From the NCBI GenBank assembly GCA_004377355.1, contig SOIB01000061.1:1-51605 (forward strand): a DNA stretch of 51,605 nt, in the 5' to 3' direction. The notes beneath the pieces were generated by a model. That model was not told where the DNA came from. It worked only from the letters and a program-made list of their open reading frames with translations, and did not search any database. This document shows, one piece after another, positions 9,409-19,400 of the stretch. A program made the position numbers and the translations under genes. Origin of the DNA: Candidatus Stahliibacteriota bacterium (GTDB lineage: Bacteria; Hydrothermota; UBA3072). Position 1 is the stretch's first letter, and each line of letters starts with the position of its first letter.

Positions 9409-11190
9409 TCACTCCTTAAATTGAAGTGTATAATGCTGAGCGTATAGACCATTTTTTTTCAATAACTCACTATGATTCCCCTCCTCCACAACCTCCCCCT
9501 TGCTAAGAACAATTATTCTATCCGCACATCTCACGGTTGAAAGTCGATGAGCGATAATTATTGCTGTCCGCCCCTTAAGAAGCTCAGCCATTGCATCCTG
9601 CAGTAGTTTTTCTGATACAGCATCTAGTGAGGATGTTGCTTCATCGAGTATTAATATCGGTGGATTCTTTAAAATAGCACGGGCTATGGCAATCCGCTGT
9701 TTTTCACCTCCAGATATCCTCTCCCCTTTCTCTCCTATTTCTGTTTCAAGTCCTTTCTTCAATTCCGATACGAAGGTGGTTAGATGGCTTTTCTTTATAG
9801 ATTCATTAAGTTTAGACTTTGTTGCTTTGGGATTTCCATACAGTATGTTATTCCTAACAGAATCGTTGAATAAAATCACATCCTGGGTCACTATTCCAAT
9901 TTTCTTCCTTAAGCTATCAAGAGAAAAACTTCTTATGTCTTTACCATCAATCTCAATTACTCCAGAAACAGGATCGAAGAATCTTGGTATTAAATTTACA
10001 AGAGTGGTCTTACCCCCTCCAGAAGGACCCACAAGGGCTACTGTTTCTCCTTTTTTTATCTTGAGATTCAAATTTTTAAGAATAGGTTTAGATTCATCAT
10101 AACTAAAAGAAACGTCTTCGAACCTGATTGCTTTTCCAAAGGATTTTAGAATCTCTTTTCCTTCATCCCTTATTATATCGGTAGCTTCAATAATCTCTAG
10201 TGCGCTCTCCATTGAAGCAAGACCATGTTGCAGGTCTCCATAAGCCAGATTTAGTTGTCGTATAGGCTGTTGTACCAGAATAATACTACCGAGAAAAACC
10301 AGAAACCTATCAGGAGTAATTACACCTCTAAATATAAGAATGCCACCTAAAACAAGTATACCCCCAGCAAGTACTGCACCCATAAGTTCCGATGAAGCGG
10401 GAAGGAATGCCTTTAGGAGATGACTCTTTACATAATTTTTTCTGTAATTCACATTTGCTTCCTTGAATCTATCTAATTCATATCTCTCCATTCCAAAAGA
10501 CTTTATTATCTTGATTCCATGTAACATTTCAGATGCAAGAGTATTCAAAAAAGCTCTTTCCTTTCGCAAAGTTGTAAACTTCCCCCTTACTTTTTTCCCT
10601 ATGAACTGGATGACCAATAGGGTAAAAGGTGTAAGAAGCAAAGCAAGAAAGAATAATCTCCAGGATGCCCACAACGCAAGTCCAAGGTAAACAACCAAAA
10701 GAAACATATTTTGACCAAGATGGATTACTCCTCTCCTTAATGCAAACCGTATCTTTTCTGTGTCATTAGTAATCTTACTTAGTAATTCCCCTGATTTTGT
10801 CTCGGAGTGAAATCTGTAAGATAAGTTGGTTAACTTTCCAAACATGTCCACTCTAATATCAGCTATTGTCCTCTGTTCAAGGGAATCCGAAAGATAGTAA
10901 AGCAAAAGAGAAAAGGGGAACTTGATGCCATAGATAAGAATAAGGGAGATGGCGAGTTTAATTAGGTTTTCTAACCTATCGCCCTGTGTGACCCATTTAA
11001 TTAACCATCGGAAAATCCACGGACCACTACTTGCATAAGTGCTCCCGAAAAGAGATGATACAATTGGTGTAATCATCCCTACTGTAAAACCACTCAGGAT
11101 TGCAACTATCATCATTATGATGAGGACACTTATAAGTAGAGCTTTATATTCAAATAGATATCTCCCAAGTTTCCTAAGCATAATTTTCAA
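9409..11190 (-). CDS. MsbA-like ABC transporter, fused permease and ATPase
   Basis: N-terminal six-TM exporter domain; ALVGPSGGGKTTLVNLIPRF Walker A, ISGGEKQRIAIARAIL signature, ILILDEATSSLD Walker B. Confidence 0.93.
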   Translation of the reverse strand: MKIMLRKLGRYLFEYKALLISVLIIMMIVAILSGFTVGMITPIVSSLFGSTYASSGPWIFRWLIKWVTQGDRLENLIKLAISLILIYGIKFPFSLLLYYLSDSLEQRTIADIRVDMFGKLTNLSYRFHSETKSGELLSKITNDTEKIRFALRRGVIHLGQNMFLLVVYLGLALWASWRLFFLALLLTPFTLLVIQFIGKKVRGKFTTLRKERAFLNTLASEMLHGIKIIKSFGMERYELDRFKEANVNYRKNYVKSHLLKAFLPASSELMGAVLAGGILVLGGILIFRGVITPDRFLVFLGSIILVQQPIRQLNLAYGDLQHGLASMESALEIIEATDIIRDEGKEILKSFGKAIRFEDVSFSYDESKPILKNLNLKIKKGETVALVGPSGGGKTTLVNLIPRFFDPVSGVIEIDGKDIRSFSLDSLRKKIGIVTQDVILFNDSVRNNILYGNPKATKSKLNESIKKSHLTTFVSELKKGLETEIGEKGERISGGEKQRIAIARAILKNPPILILDEATSSLDAVSEKLLQDAMAELLKGRTAIIIAHRLSTVRCADRIIVLSKGEVVEEGNHSELLKKNGLYAQHYTLQFKE

Positions 11191-11269
11191 ATTTACTTAT
11201 ATAAGCTCATAAATCAAGAGCTTCTACTGCAGAATAAGATTTCCAAATCCATATCCTACCTTATATTCT

Positions 11270-11287
11270 CTCGCAAAGATCGCAAAG
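11270..11287 (-). repeat. 9-nt CTTTGCGNN-type repeat
   Basis: CTCGCAAAG ATCGCAAAG (+ strand); related copies at 1321-1338 and, inverted, at 11473-11499. Confidence 0.7.
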
Positions 11288-11320
11288 AAATTAATAAATA
11301 AAAGTGTATTAAAGAAAGGA

Positions 11321-11348
11321 TCTTCAATTTTTCATTTTTCATTTCTTG
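11321..11348 (-). repeat. 7-nt periodic degenerate repeat (TGAAAAA type)
   Basis: + strand TCTTCAA TTTTTCA TTTTTCA TTTCTTG. Confidence 0.65.
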
Positions 11349-11419
11349 CCCCGTTAGATATGAAATTATTTACTGGGGTGATATTCTTCAATGGAGCGAA
11401 GCGACTTATCTGCGTCTTA

Positions 11420-11454
11420 TTTTAGGATTTAGTATTTTGGGATTAGGATTTAGT
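11420..11454 (+). repeat. 7-nt periodic degenerate repeat
   Basis: TTTTAGG ATTTAGT ATTTTGG GATTAGG ATTTAGT. Confidence 0.7.
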
Positions 11455-11472
11455 TTATGAAGCAAAAAATAT

Positions 11473-11499
11473 CTCTGCGAACTTTGCGTGCTTTGCGAA
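11473..11499 (+). repeat. 9-nt CTTTGCGNN repeat
   Basis: CTCTGCGAA CTTTGCGTG CTTTGCGAA. Confidence 0.75.
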
Positions 11500-11591
11500 A
11501 GAAATATAGGGAGGAGTTTTGGGTGGGTCTTGACATAAAAAATGAATAGAATATTCTAAAAATACAAAATAATATAATTTAGATAGCCATA

Positions 11592-11764
11592 ATGTTAGAG
11601 ATAATTTTATCTACCATAATTCTAATTTCTCCAGGGGATTCAACTCGAATCACTTTTGATGTAACAATTGTCTTTGATACCCGTAAAGACCTTAACCTAT
11701 AATAGTTTATGAACAGGGCTATGACCATCATTACCTTAGGATAATATATGAATATGGATTTTAG
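11592..11764 (+). pseudogene. possible frameshifted small gene remnant
   Basis: 36-aa ORF MLEIILSTIILISPGDSTRITFDVTIVFDTRKDLNL followed in another frame by VYEQGYDHHYLRIIYEYGF-stop. Confidence 0.25.
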
Positions 11765-11808
11765 GGAACTATTTGGGATTTTGTTAATCTAAATATAAGG
11801 AGTGAAAG

Positions 11809-12990
11809 ATGTTATTATTATTATTTATCGGAACTGTTTTGAATTTCTACACCAACGAAGTAGTAATTAAGAGAGCCGATAGTACACTCATACCTTACCT
11901 GGGCATGGAGATAATGGATAATGATACTATCACTGTAAAAGATAGTTCCAAAGCAGAGATCTTGTATTCTGATAGTAGCACTTTATTCATCGATCAAAAC
12001 TCAACCATCACTATAGCGACAAGCAGTAAAAAAAGGAGTGTATTCTTATCTCTGGGAAGGATATGGGCAAAAGTAAAAGGTCTTTTAAAGGGAGAGTCTT
12101 TTGAGATAAATAATCCCATATCTGTTTCAGGAATTAGGGGAACAGAATTCATTGTTTCTTATAAAGATGATGAATCGGAAGTGAAGGTGCTGGAAGGAAA
12201 GGTTAACATCCGTGAGCTTATAACTGGTAAGGAAGCTATACTCGAACGGGAAAGAATGGCGAGGATAAAAAGGGGTATGGCAATTGAGATAATGAAATTT
12301 AAACTAGAGGACATAGAGCGATGGAACAAATGGAAAGAATCTCATCTAATGTTCCTTATCAAGAAAATTGAGAAAGCTTTGGAAAGAGGAAACATCTTAC
12401 AAGCATCTCTACTTATTGACCAGGGGTATGTCCTGGCTAGAAGATTAAGACTTATGGAAGAATATAGAAGCAAAATCGAAAAACTAAAAAGTGAATATGA
12501 ATTGATAAGACAAAAACAAGGAATGTTTATAAGTAAGATACAAGATTTAAAGTATAGTTTAAGAAAAATAAACCCCATTATACAGAAAACTGAGCCATTG
12601 TTAGTAGATTTAAAGGGATTGGTTGACCATCTTTTACTCAAAGATAGAGAACTGAAAGAATACTTAAAAGAAAATAAAAAACAAGAAGCAATTCAAATGC
12701 TTCCTTCAATAAATTTCCTGATGAATCAAATAGAATCAAAAATAAACAAAATCCCAAAAGGTGTATTAAGCAATGCTGTAATTGAAATAGAGAGAGATTA
12801 TAATATCGTTATAGAAATGGAATCACAAATTCCCTTAGAATCAGACATCAGGGATAAAATAATTAATACAAGCAGGAATGTAAAAGAAGTGCTAGATAAA
12901 GTAAGAAAACTAAAGCATCTGTTTGATAAAACCATAACTGATTACAATAATCTAAAAAATGACATCTCTCAACTGAAGCATAAATTATAA
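11809..12990 (+). CDS. FecR domain protein with C-terminal coiled-coil
   Basis: Signal-like N-terminus; DSSTLFIDQNSTITI and ISVSGIRGTEFIVSYKDDESEVKVLEGKVNI are FecR-like; upstream AAGGAG. Confidence 0.8.
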   Translation: MLLLLFIGTVLNFYTNEVVIKRADSTLIPYLGMEIMDNDTITVKDSSKAEILYSDSSTLFIDQNSTITIATSSKKRSVFLSLGRIWAKVKGLLKGESFEINNPISVSGIRGTEFIVSYKDDESEVKVLEGKVNIRELITGKEAILERERMARIKRGMAIEIMKFKLEDIERWNKWKESHLMFLIKKIEKALERGNILQASLLIDQGYVLARRLRLMEEYRSKIEKLKSEYELIRQKQGMFISKIQDLKYSLRKINPIIQKTEPLLVDLKGLVDHLLLKDRELKEYLKENKKQEAIQMLPSINFLMNQIESKINKIPKGVLSNAVIEIERDYNIVIEMESQIPLESDIRDKIINTSRNVKEVLDKVRKLKHLFDKTITDYNNLKNDISQLKHKL

Positions 12991-13096
12991 ACTTACACGA
13001 ATTTAACGAGATTATGGGAAAAAAGAAGAAGCAGGGGAGGGAAGGATTGACAGGTATGTTTATTTGATTAAATTGATTGCAAAAAAGGAGGGATAT

Positions 13097-13288
13097 TTGG
13101 GAAAAGCTTGTGCAATATGTGGCAAGACAACACAATTTGGTAATAAAGTGAGTCATTCTAAAAGAAAGACAAAAACCAAGAACAAACCGAACCTCCACCG
13201 AGTAAGAGCTATGATAAACGGTGAGGTAAAAAGAATCTACGTTTGCTCAAAGTGCTTAAAAGCAGGTAAAGTAGAGAAGGTTGTCTAA
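13097..13288 (+). CDS. rpmB: 50S ribosomal protein bL28
   Basis: (M)GKACAICGKTTQFGNKVSHSKRKTKTKNKPNLHRV with second CSKC pair. TTG start at 13097 preceded by GGAGGG; ORF track starts at 13064. Confidence 0.92.
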   Translation: MGKACAICGKTTQFGNKVSHSKRKTKTKNKPNLHRVRAMINGEVKRIYVCSKCLKAGKVEKVV

Positions 13289-13709
13289 TACCTCAAAAAG
13301 AGCTCCTATATTTATTGTATCTGCCTGTCTTATAGGAATAAATATTCGTTATAATGGGGAAAATTCCTTAAATAAAGATGTACTTTCCTTATTTAAAAAA
13401 GGGATTGTGATTCCTATATGTCCAGAAATTTTAGGGGGTTTAGGTGTTCCAAGACCAAAGTCCACTATTAAGAATGATAGAGTTATTAATGAAAAAGGTT
13501 TGGATGTTACTAAAAATTTTGAGAAAGGTGCAACTGAATTTTTAAATTTTGTAAAAAAAATAACTCCCGACAGTATATACCTTAAAGAACATAGCCCCTC
13601 ATGTGGGGTTAAAAATACAAGTATCAATTGGAAAAGGCAGGAAGGTTGTGGAATTACAACTAAATTACTTATAAATTATGGATATAAAAATATATACGGG
13701 ATTGATTAA
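13281..13709 (+). CDS. DUF523 family protein
   Basis: VSACLIGINIRYNGENS, PICPEILGGLGVPRPKS, YLKEHSPSCGV motifs. Confidence 0.88.
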   Translation: MSNTSKRAPIFIVSACLIGINIRYNGENSLNKDVLSLFKKGIVIPICPEILGGLGVPRPKSTIKNDRVINEKGLDVTKNFEKGATEFLNFVKKITPDSIYLKEHSPSCGVKNTSINWKRQEGCGITTKLLINYGYKNIYGID

Positions 13710-13715
13710 CAAAAA

Positions 13716-14795
13716 TTACTCAAGCACAACCGGCATAAGTAAATAAAGAATATCTTTTTTCTCACCCTCTATTATTACAGGTCTATTAGATTCTCCAAAT
13801 CTTAAAACTATATTCTTTGTATCGATGTAACGAAGAATTTCAATTAGGTATGCAGCACTTAGGGCAATGTTTATTTCTTTGCCATTGTATTCTCCACTAA
13901 TCTCTTCCCTGCCTTCACCAATCTCTGAAGAAGCTCCAAGAGCTAAATCTCCACCAAGTTCAATCATGATTGTCTTGGATTTATCATTAGAAAATACAGA
14001 AACTCTCTTTAAAGAAGCGGTAAAAGAATCTCTCTCAATTTTTAAAATGTTTTTGTTATCTTCGGGTATTGCAGATTTATAATTAGGAAAATCTACTTTA
14101 ATTAATCTTGAAACCATTGTAAATTTATCATTAATAAAACAAATGCGACTCTCATCGATTCCTATCCATACCTCATTAGTTTCTAAGGAAGAAACCTGTC
14201 TTAGTATCTTTGGTGGTATAACTATATTAAAAGATTCCTCTCCAAAATCTATCTCTACCTCACTAAATCCCAATCTAAAACTATCTGTTACTGCCAATTT
14301 TAATTTATGCTCACTATACTCCCATAACATCCCACTCATATTCCTTTTCGCAGAATCTTCAGGAACTATAAAAACTAATTTATCTATTTTACTTCTAATT
14401 TCTTCTATATTTACTTTATATGCGCTTTCCTTGTTTATATCAGGTTCTGAAGGAAAATCCTCCTCTTCCATTAATGGTAGATAGAAGTAACCTTGATCGT
14501 ATTCAACTTTTGCTCTATTCCCTTCTTTTATAAAAGTAGCTTTGCCTTTAATTTCTCTAATCATGGAGTAAAGTGTCTTAGCAGGTACTATTATTACTCC
14601 TTCTTCTTCGATATTGGCAAGGTTAGTCGTATAACTTAGTGATGTGTCAAGATCCGTCCCAAAAATATGTATTGCGCCATCTTTTGCTACTATACGAATA
14701 TTGCATAGAATAGGGAATGTCGTATGTTTTGGGATGACTTGATTTATTACACTTAATTCCTTCAAAAATTCATCTGATTCTATTGAAAATAACAT
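13716..14795 (-). CDS. dnaN: DNA polymerase III beta sliding clamp
   Basis: Beta-clamp pattern including FPILCNIRIVAKDGAIHIFGTDLDTSL and C-terminal RPVIIEGEKKDILYLLMPV; adjacent to dnaA. Confidence 0.95.
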   Translation of the reverse strand: MLFSIESDEFLKELSVINQVIPKHTTFPILCNIRIVAKDGAIHIFGTDLDTSLSYTTNLANIEEEGVIIVPAKTLYSMIREIKGKATFIKEGNRAKVEYDQGYFYLPLMEEEDFPSEPDINKESAYKVNIEEIRSKIDKLVFIVPEDSAKRNMSGMLWEYSEHKLKLAVTDSFRLGFSEVEIDFGEESFNIVIPPKILRQVSSLETNEVWIGIDESRICFINDKFTMVSRLIKVDFPNYKSAIPEDNKNILKIERDSFTASLKRVSVFSNDKSKTIMIELGGDLALGASSEIGEGREEISGEYNGKEINIALSAAYLIEILRYIDTKNIVLRFGESNRPVIIEGEKKDILYLLMPVVLE

Positions 14796-14864
14796 ATATT
14801 TCCTCCTATATAACTATTTTATATTCTTTTATTAAAATATAGTAGTTGTTGGGTATGGTAGAAA

Positions 14865-14947
14865 AGTGGATAACTAATAAAAATCTTCTATTACTTTGTT
14901 CACCTTCATTATATTTTTCTATAATACTGCTTAAAAGATGTTGATAA
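14865..14947. promoter_or_regulatory. weak candidate origin element: DnaA-box-like sites in dnaA-dnaN spacer
   Basis: TTATCCACt (revcomp of 14865-14873) and TTATCaACA (revcomp of 14939-14947), each one mismatch from TTATNCACA, in an AT-rich spacer. Confidence 0.3.
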
Positions 14948-14957
14948 AATTTATGAA

Positions 14958-16295
14958 TCATTTAACACCTCTAATTCCACCTTTTATCCTCTGGATATCC
15001 TCTTTTAATCTAACATTTTTTTTAATAAGCTGACTAATTTTATTATGAGAATATAATACAGTTGAGTGGTCCCTACCTCCAAGTTTATCACCTATTTCTT
15101 TAAGAGATAAATCCGTTAATTCTCTTGCAAGGTAAATTAAGATCTGACGGGCATTTGCTAAGCTTTTAGATCTCCCACTACCTTTTATTGAATCCACCGA
15201 TATTCTATAAAACTCTGATACCTCTTTAAGGATACTTTCAAGGGTTGGACGTTGGTCCTTTTTTATTATAATATCTGATAGAACTTTCTTTGCAGTATTT
15301 ATATCTATATCAGTTTTATAGATGGATGAGTGTGCCAGTAATTTTATTAGACAACCTTCAAGTTCTCTAATGTTCGACTCAATATTTGAAGCTATGAATT
15401 TCAGGATTCCATCGTCTATGTGTATATCATCTTCCTGAGTTTTCGCCCGAAGTATAGCCAGTCTGGTTTCAAAATCAGGAGGTTGAAGGTCAACCATTAA
15501 ACCCCAATGAAATCGAGAAATTAATCTTTCTTCAAGATCAGGGATATCCTTCGGGGGTCTATCTGATGTAATAACAATTTGTTTTTTTGCTTCAAAGAGT
15601 GAATTGAAAGTATGGAAGAATTCCTCCTGGAGTCTTTCCTTTCTTGCGAGAAAATGTATATCATCCATAAGAAGGAGATCTATCTCACGATACCTTTTTT
15701 TGAACTCAACTGTAGTATGTTCCTGAATGGATTTAATCATCTCATTTAAAAATTCTTCTGTTTGAGTGTAAAGGATACAGAGATTTGGGTAAAGGACAAA
15801 GACCTTATTGCCCGTTGCCTGAAGTAGATGGGTTTTTCCAAGCCCCACACCTCCATAAATGAATAATGGATTATATTCACGTCCGGGAGCATTTGAAACT
15901 GCCGTAGCAGCAGCAAAGGCAAATTTATTGTTATCACCCAACACAAAATTATCAAAGGTATATCTATCATGTAGATAAGTTTTCCTTTTATCCTGGATGC
16001 GAACTGTATGCTTCATGGGCTCTAATTTCTCCCTTCCACTCTTTTCTTTTACTAGAAAATGAATAGTGTAATTTTTGCCAGTTTCTTTTTTTATTGCAGA
16101 ACGAAGGTTCTCCATAAAATGTTCGCTTATCCAGTTTTCAGTGAATGTATTTGGAACTGTAAAATATACATTTTCATCCACTATATCTTCTATATCCAAA
16201 TTTGCAAACCAGGCATTAAAAGCAGATTCATTGAGTTCTTCTTGAAGATATTTTTTCGCTGATTCCCAATTAAATTTGACTTTTCTCCTACGCAT
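14958..16295 (-). CDS. dnaA: chromosomal replication initiator DnaA
   Basis: NPLFIYGGVGLGKTHLLQATGN Walker A, LLMDDIHFLARKERLQEEFFHTFN, LGGRDHSTVLYSHNKI DNA-binding signature. Confidence 0.98.
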   Translation of the reverse strand: MRRRKVKFNWESAKKYLQEELNESAFNAWFANLDIEDIVDENVYFTVPNTFTENWISEHFMENLRSAIKKETGKNYTIHFLVKEKSGREKLEPMKHTVRIQDKRKTYLHDRYTFDNFVLGDNNKFAFAAATAVSNAPGREYNPLFIYGGVGLGKTHLLQATGNKVFVLYPNLCILYTQTEEFLNEMIKSIQEHTTVEFKKRYREIDLLLMDDIHFLARKERLQEEFFHTFNSLFEAKKQIVITSDRPPKDIPDLEERLISRFHWGLMVDLQPPDFETRLAILRAKTQEDDIHIDDGILKFIASNIESNIRELEGCLIKLLAHSSIYKTDIDINTAKKVLSDIIIKKDQRPTLESILKEVSEFYRISVDSIKGSGRSKSLANARQILIYLARELTDLSLKEIGDKLGGRDHSTVLYSHNKISQLIKKNVRLKEDIQRIKGGIRGVK

Positions 16296-16317
16296 ATATA
16301 TTCCCTTCCACTTTTAT

Positions 16318-16345
16318 TATTTATGAAATGTTCTTTGTATGTCAA
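16318..16345 (-). promoter_or_regulatory. putative dnaA sigma70-type promoter
   Basis: Reverse strand TTGACA - 16 nt - TAAATA, about 22 nt upstream of the dnaA ATG, with GGAAGGGA between. Confidence 0.55.
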
Positions 16346-16385
16346 GAGTAAAACTGTTTAACTTTTTTACTTTTTATAGGTAACC

Positions 16386-16414
16386 TTGACATATAGTGTT
16401 TATATTGATATTTT
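16386..16414 (+). promoter_or_regulatory. putative promoter of the chemosensory operon
   Basis: TTGACA (16386-16391) - 17 nt - TATTTT (16409-16414), 14 nt before ATG 16429. Confidence 0.55.
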
Positions 16415-16428
16415 TAAAGTATTGAAAG

Positions 16429-19400
16429 ATGGAAAGTAATAATAACCTGAATGAAAATATCAGGCAATTAAGAAATATATCTGAAAATATCTATTCCACA
16501 TTAAAGGATATTTCAGACGAACAAATAGGGTGGGCTGATGAACTGGAGAAGGTAAGAAGTAAGTTGAAAAATCTTAATGCTTCGATGTCAGTTATTAACA
16601 AGGCTTCTGACTCCCTTGGTGCTACCACTGGGAGGAATGAAGAACTACTATCCTTTGGACTAAGTCTTTCCAATGAGATTATGAAAAAGACGAAGAATTT
16701 CCTTCAAATTATTGATACCTTAAGCTATAAGCTTAATACATTAATAGGAAAGAGAGAAGATATTAACTCAATTGTTGAAAAGCTTTTATCTCTCAATCAG
16801 GCATCTGCAAATACTGCAAGAAATGCAGAAATTAAAGCTTATCAGGCGGGGTCGCAAGGTAGGGGTTTCGAGGTGGTTGCGAATGAACTGGGTAAACTTA
16901 CAGGAGAATCCCTCCGGATAGTTGATTCAATGATAACTTCTCTTGAAACACTACGAGATGAATCAAAGAAAATTGTTGACAGATTTAAAACTCTACAAGA
17001 TACACTCTCCCAATTCGAAGAAATTACAAATCAATTAGAAGAAAGTTCAAATGATTTGAAGGAAAAATTCTCTACTATAATTAATATTACAGATTGCCTT
17101 ATTGAATCACTTGATAGAATTAATACAAAGAGACAAGACATAGATTTAGTTGCTAATACAATGTTATCTTTATCCCAAAATTTTATATTGAAGGCAAGCA
17201 AGATTGATTTGTTATTAACACATAAAGAATCTGTTGGAGAAATTATTGAACATCTTGTCGAGCTACATCAGTATCTAAAGAGTAATAATTCACCTCTTCT
17301 TTTGAGTAATATACGACAATTGGATTCTGCATTAAATGCGATATTTAGATTAAATGAAAATAGTCGCGTTGATGTAGCAAATTTAAAGGGAGAACAAGTT
17401 TATAAAGAATTAGATTTTAATGAATTACAGGATATAAAGGATATTTTAAATAAAGCCATAGAAGAAATGAAAGGTGTAAAGGGGATTGTGCAATCTACAC
17501 TCAATAAATCAAAACAAGGAATAGATAGTATTAACAAGGTTAGAGTATTCATAGAACAAGAAAAAATAGATATGAAAGAAGTAACGGTTCTCCAGGAGAA
17601 TCTTTATATGAGGTCCAATGAACTGGGAAGGTTAGTCGAAAGAATAGATGACCTTTCTGATCAGTCAAGAGTGCTATCTCTATATGGGAAGATAGAGGGG
17701 TCGAGGATATCCAGTGATTTCATAGGACTCGAGTCAATTGTAAATGAGATGCATGCACTTTCTGGCGATTATTCGAAGGTAGCTAGCGAATTAAGTGTTT
17801 TCTTTGCCCCTGTTAAGGAAGAAATCGAAGAATTAGATAAGATGGTTCAAAAATTAAATGGAATAATTAACCGTTTAGGAGAAATGGCTATTGAAAGTGA
17901 AAATGCATTTAAGGGAAATGAAGAACAGATAAGATACCTAATAGAGATTTCTAATAGTATTAAATTATCTTTAGATAAGCAAAAGGATATTATTGCAAAA
18001 GCTACTGATTCATTCACCTGGATTACAGATGAAATCAATGAGAATGCACAGCTAATAACGGAACTTGAAAAAAGAATGGATAAGGAAAAGGAATTTGTGA
18101 ATAGTATTGTAAGGGAAAACTTAAGAGAAACTAAATCCTTAAACATTCTCGGGGATAAGAAACACACTGAGTTAAGAGTGTATCTCCAGGGTGATCCTTT
18201 AAGCCTTGATCCAGCCAGAGTGGGTGATGCTCCATCCAATAAGGTAGCCTCTAGTATACATCGAGGTCTCTTTGATTTTGGTTTCTCTGGAGGGGTCTAT
18301 CCTTTGATAGTAGAACGTTGGGATTTATCACCTGACGCATTAGAATGGAATTTTACTATCAGAGATGATGTCGTAAACCATAATGGTAAAAAAATTGATG
18401 CCGAGGATGTTAAATATTCCATTGATAGATTGAAAGGTGGTCCTAATAATTTCATTATTGAACCTATAGAAAGTATAAATGTGAAAGGCACATATTCATT
18501 AACTATAAAACTTAAAAACTTATTTATGCCTTTGATAACAAATCTTGCAACTGTTGGGGGTTCTATAATTTCAAAGGATAACTCTAGTGAAAATGATAAG
18601 AGAATTTCTGGTATAGGACCTTTCAGATTTGTCGAATGGTCCAATGATGAAGATATAATTCTGGAGGCTCATTCTGATTATATTTTTGGGGAACCATATC
18701 CCTCCCGTTTGGTGTACAAAAGAAGTGGAAGTGCTCTTGAATCTTTCAGAGAAAACTTGGTTGATATTGCTGTTGTTAGAGCTGATGAAGTCCCAATGAT
18801 AAAGAAGGATACAGAACTTAGGGATAGATTAATTTCTTCTGAGTTTTTAAACGTTAATTATATGGGTTTTAATTTCAAAAAAACAGATCTACCATTTAAT
18901 GATAAAAGGGTGAGACAGGCTCTTAATTATGCTGTAGATAATAGTGCGTTAATAGAAGAAACTGAATCAGGATTGGGAGCTATTTCACGTGGAATATTCC
19001 CTCCCGGTCTTTCTGTATATGATGCTAACCATAAAGGCTATGAGTATAATCTACATTTAGCAAGGGAGCTTTTAAAAGAAGCGGGTTATCCTGATGGGTT
19101 ACACGATGTGTATAAGTTGAGTATCAGTGATTCGCTTACAAATATTAATAGAGCAAAGTTTCTAAAAGAAGCATTTTCTGATATTGGGGTTCGTGTAGAA
19201 ATAGATGAATATCCGTGGGGTGAATTTTTAGAGATAGTACATGATGGCGAGCCTGAGCTTTTCTTGCTTGAATGGTCTGCCGACACCACCGATCCAAATA
19301 ATTTTATTTTTCCTCTATTCCACTCATCGTCAAAAGGAATAGGTGGTAACACCTTATTCTATTCTAATGAGAGTGTCGATTTGCTTATTGAAGAAGGACT

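Noticed and set aside
12863-13198. 111-aa - strand ORF spanning FecR end and bL28
   Set aside because: Overlaps the clear bL28 gene in antisense; no motif.
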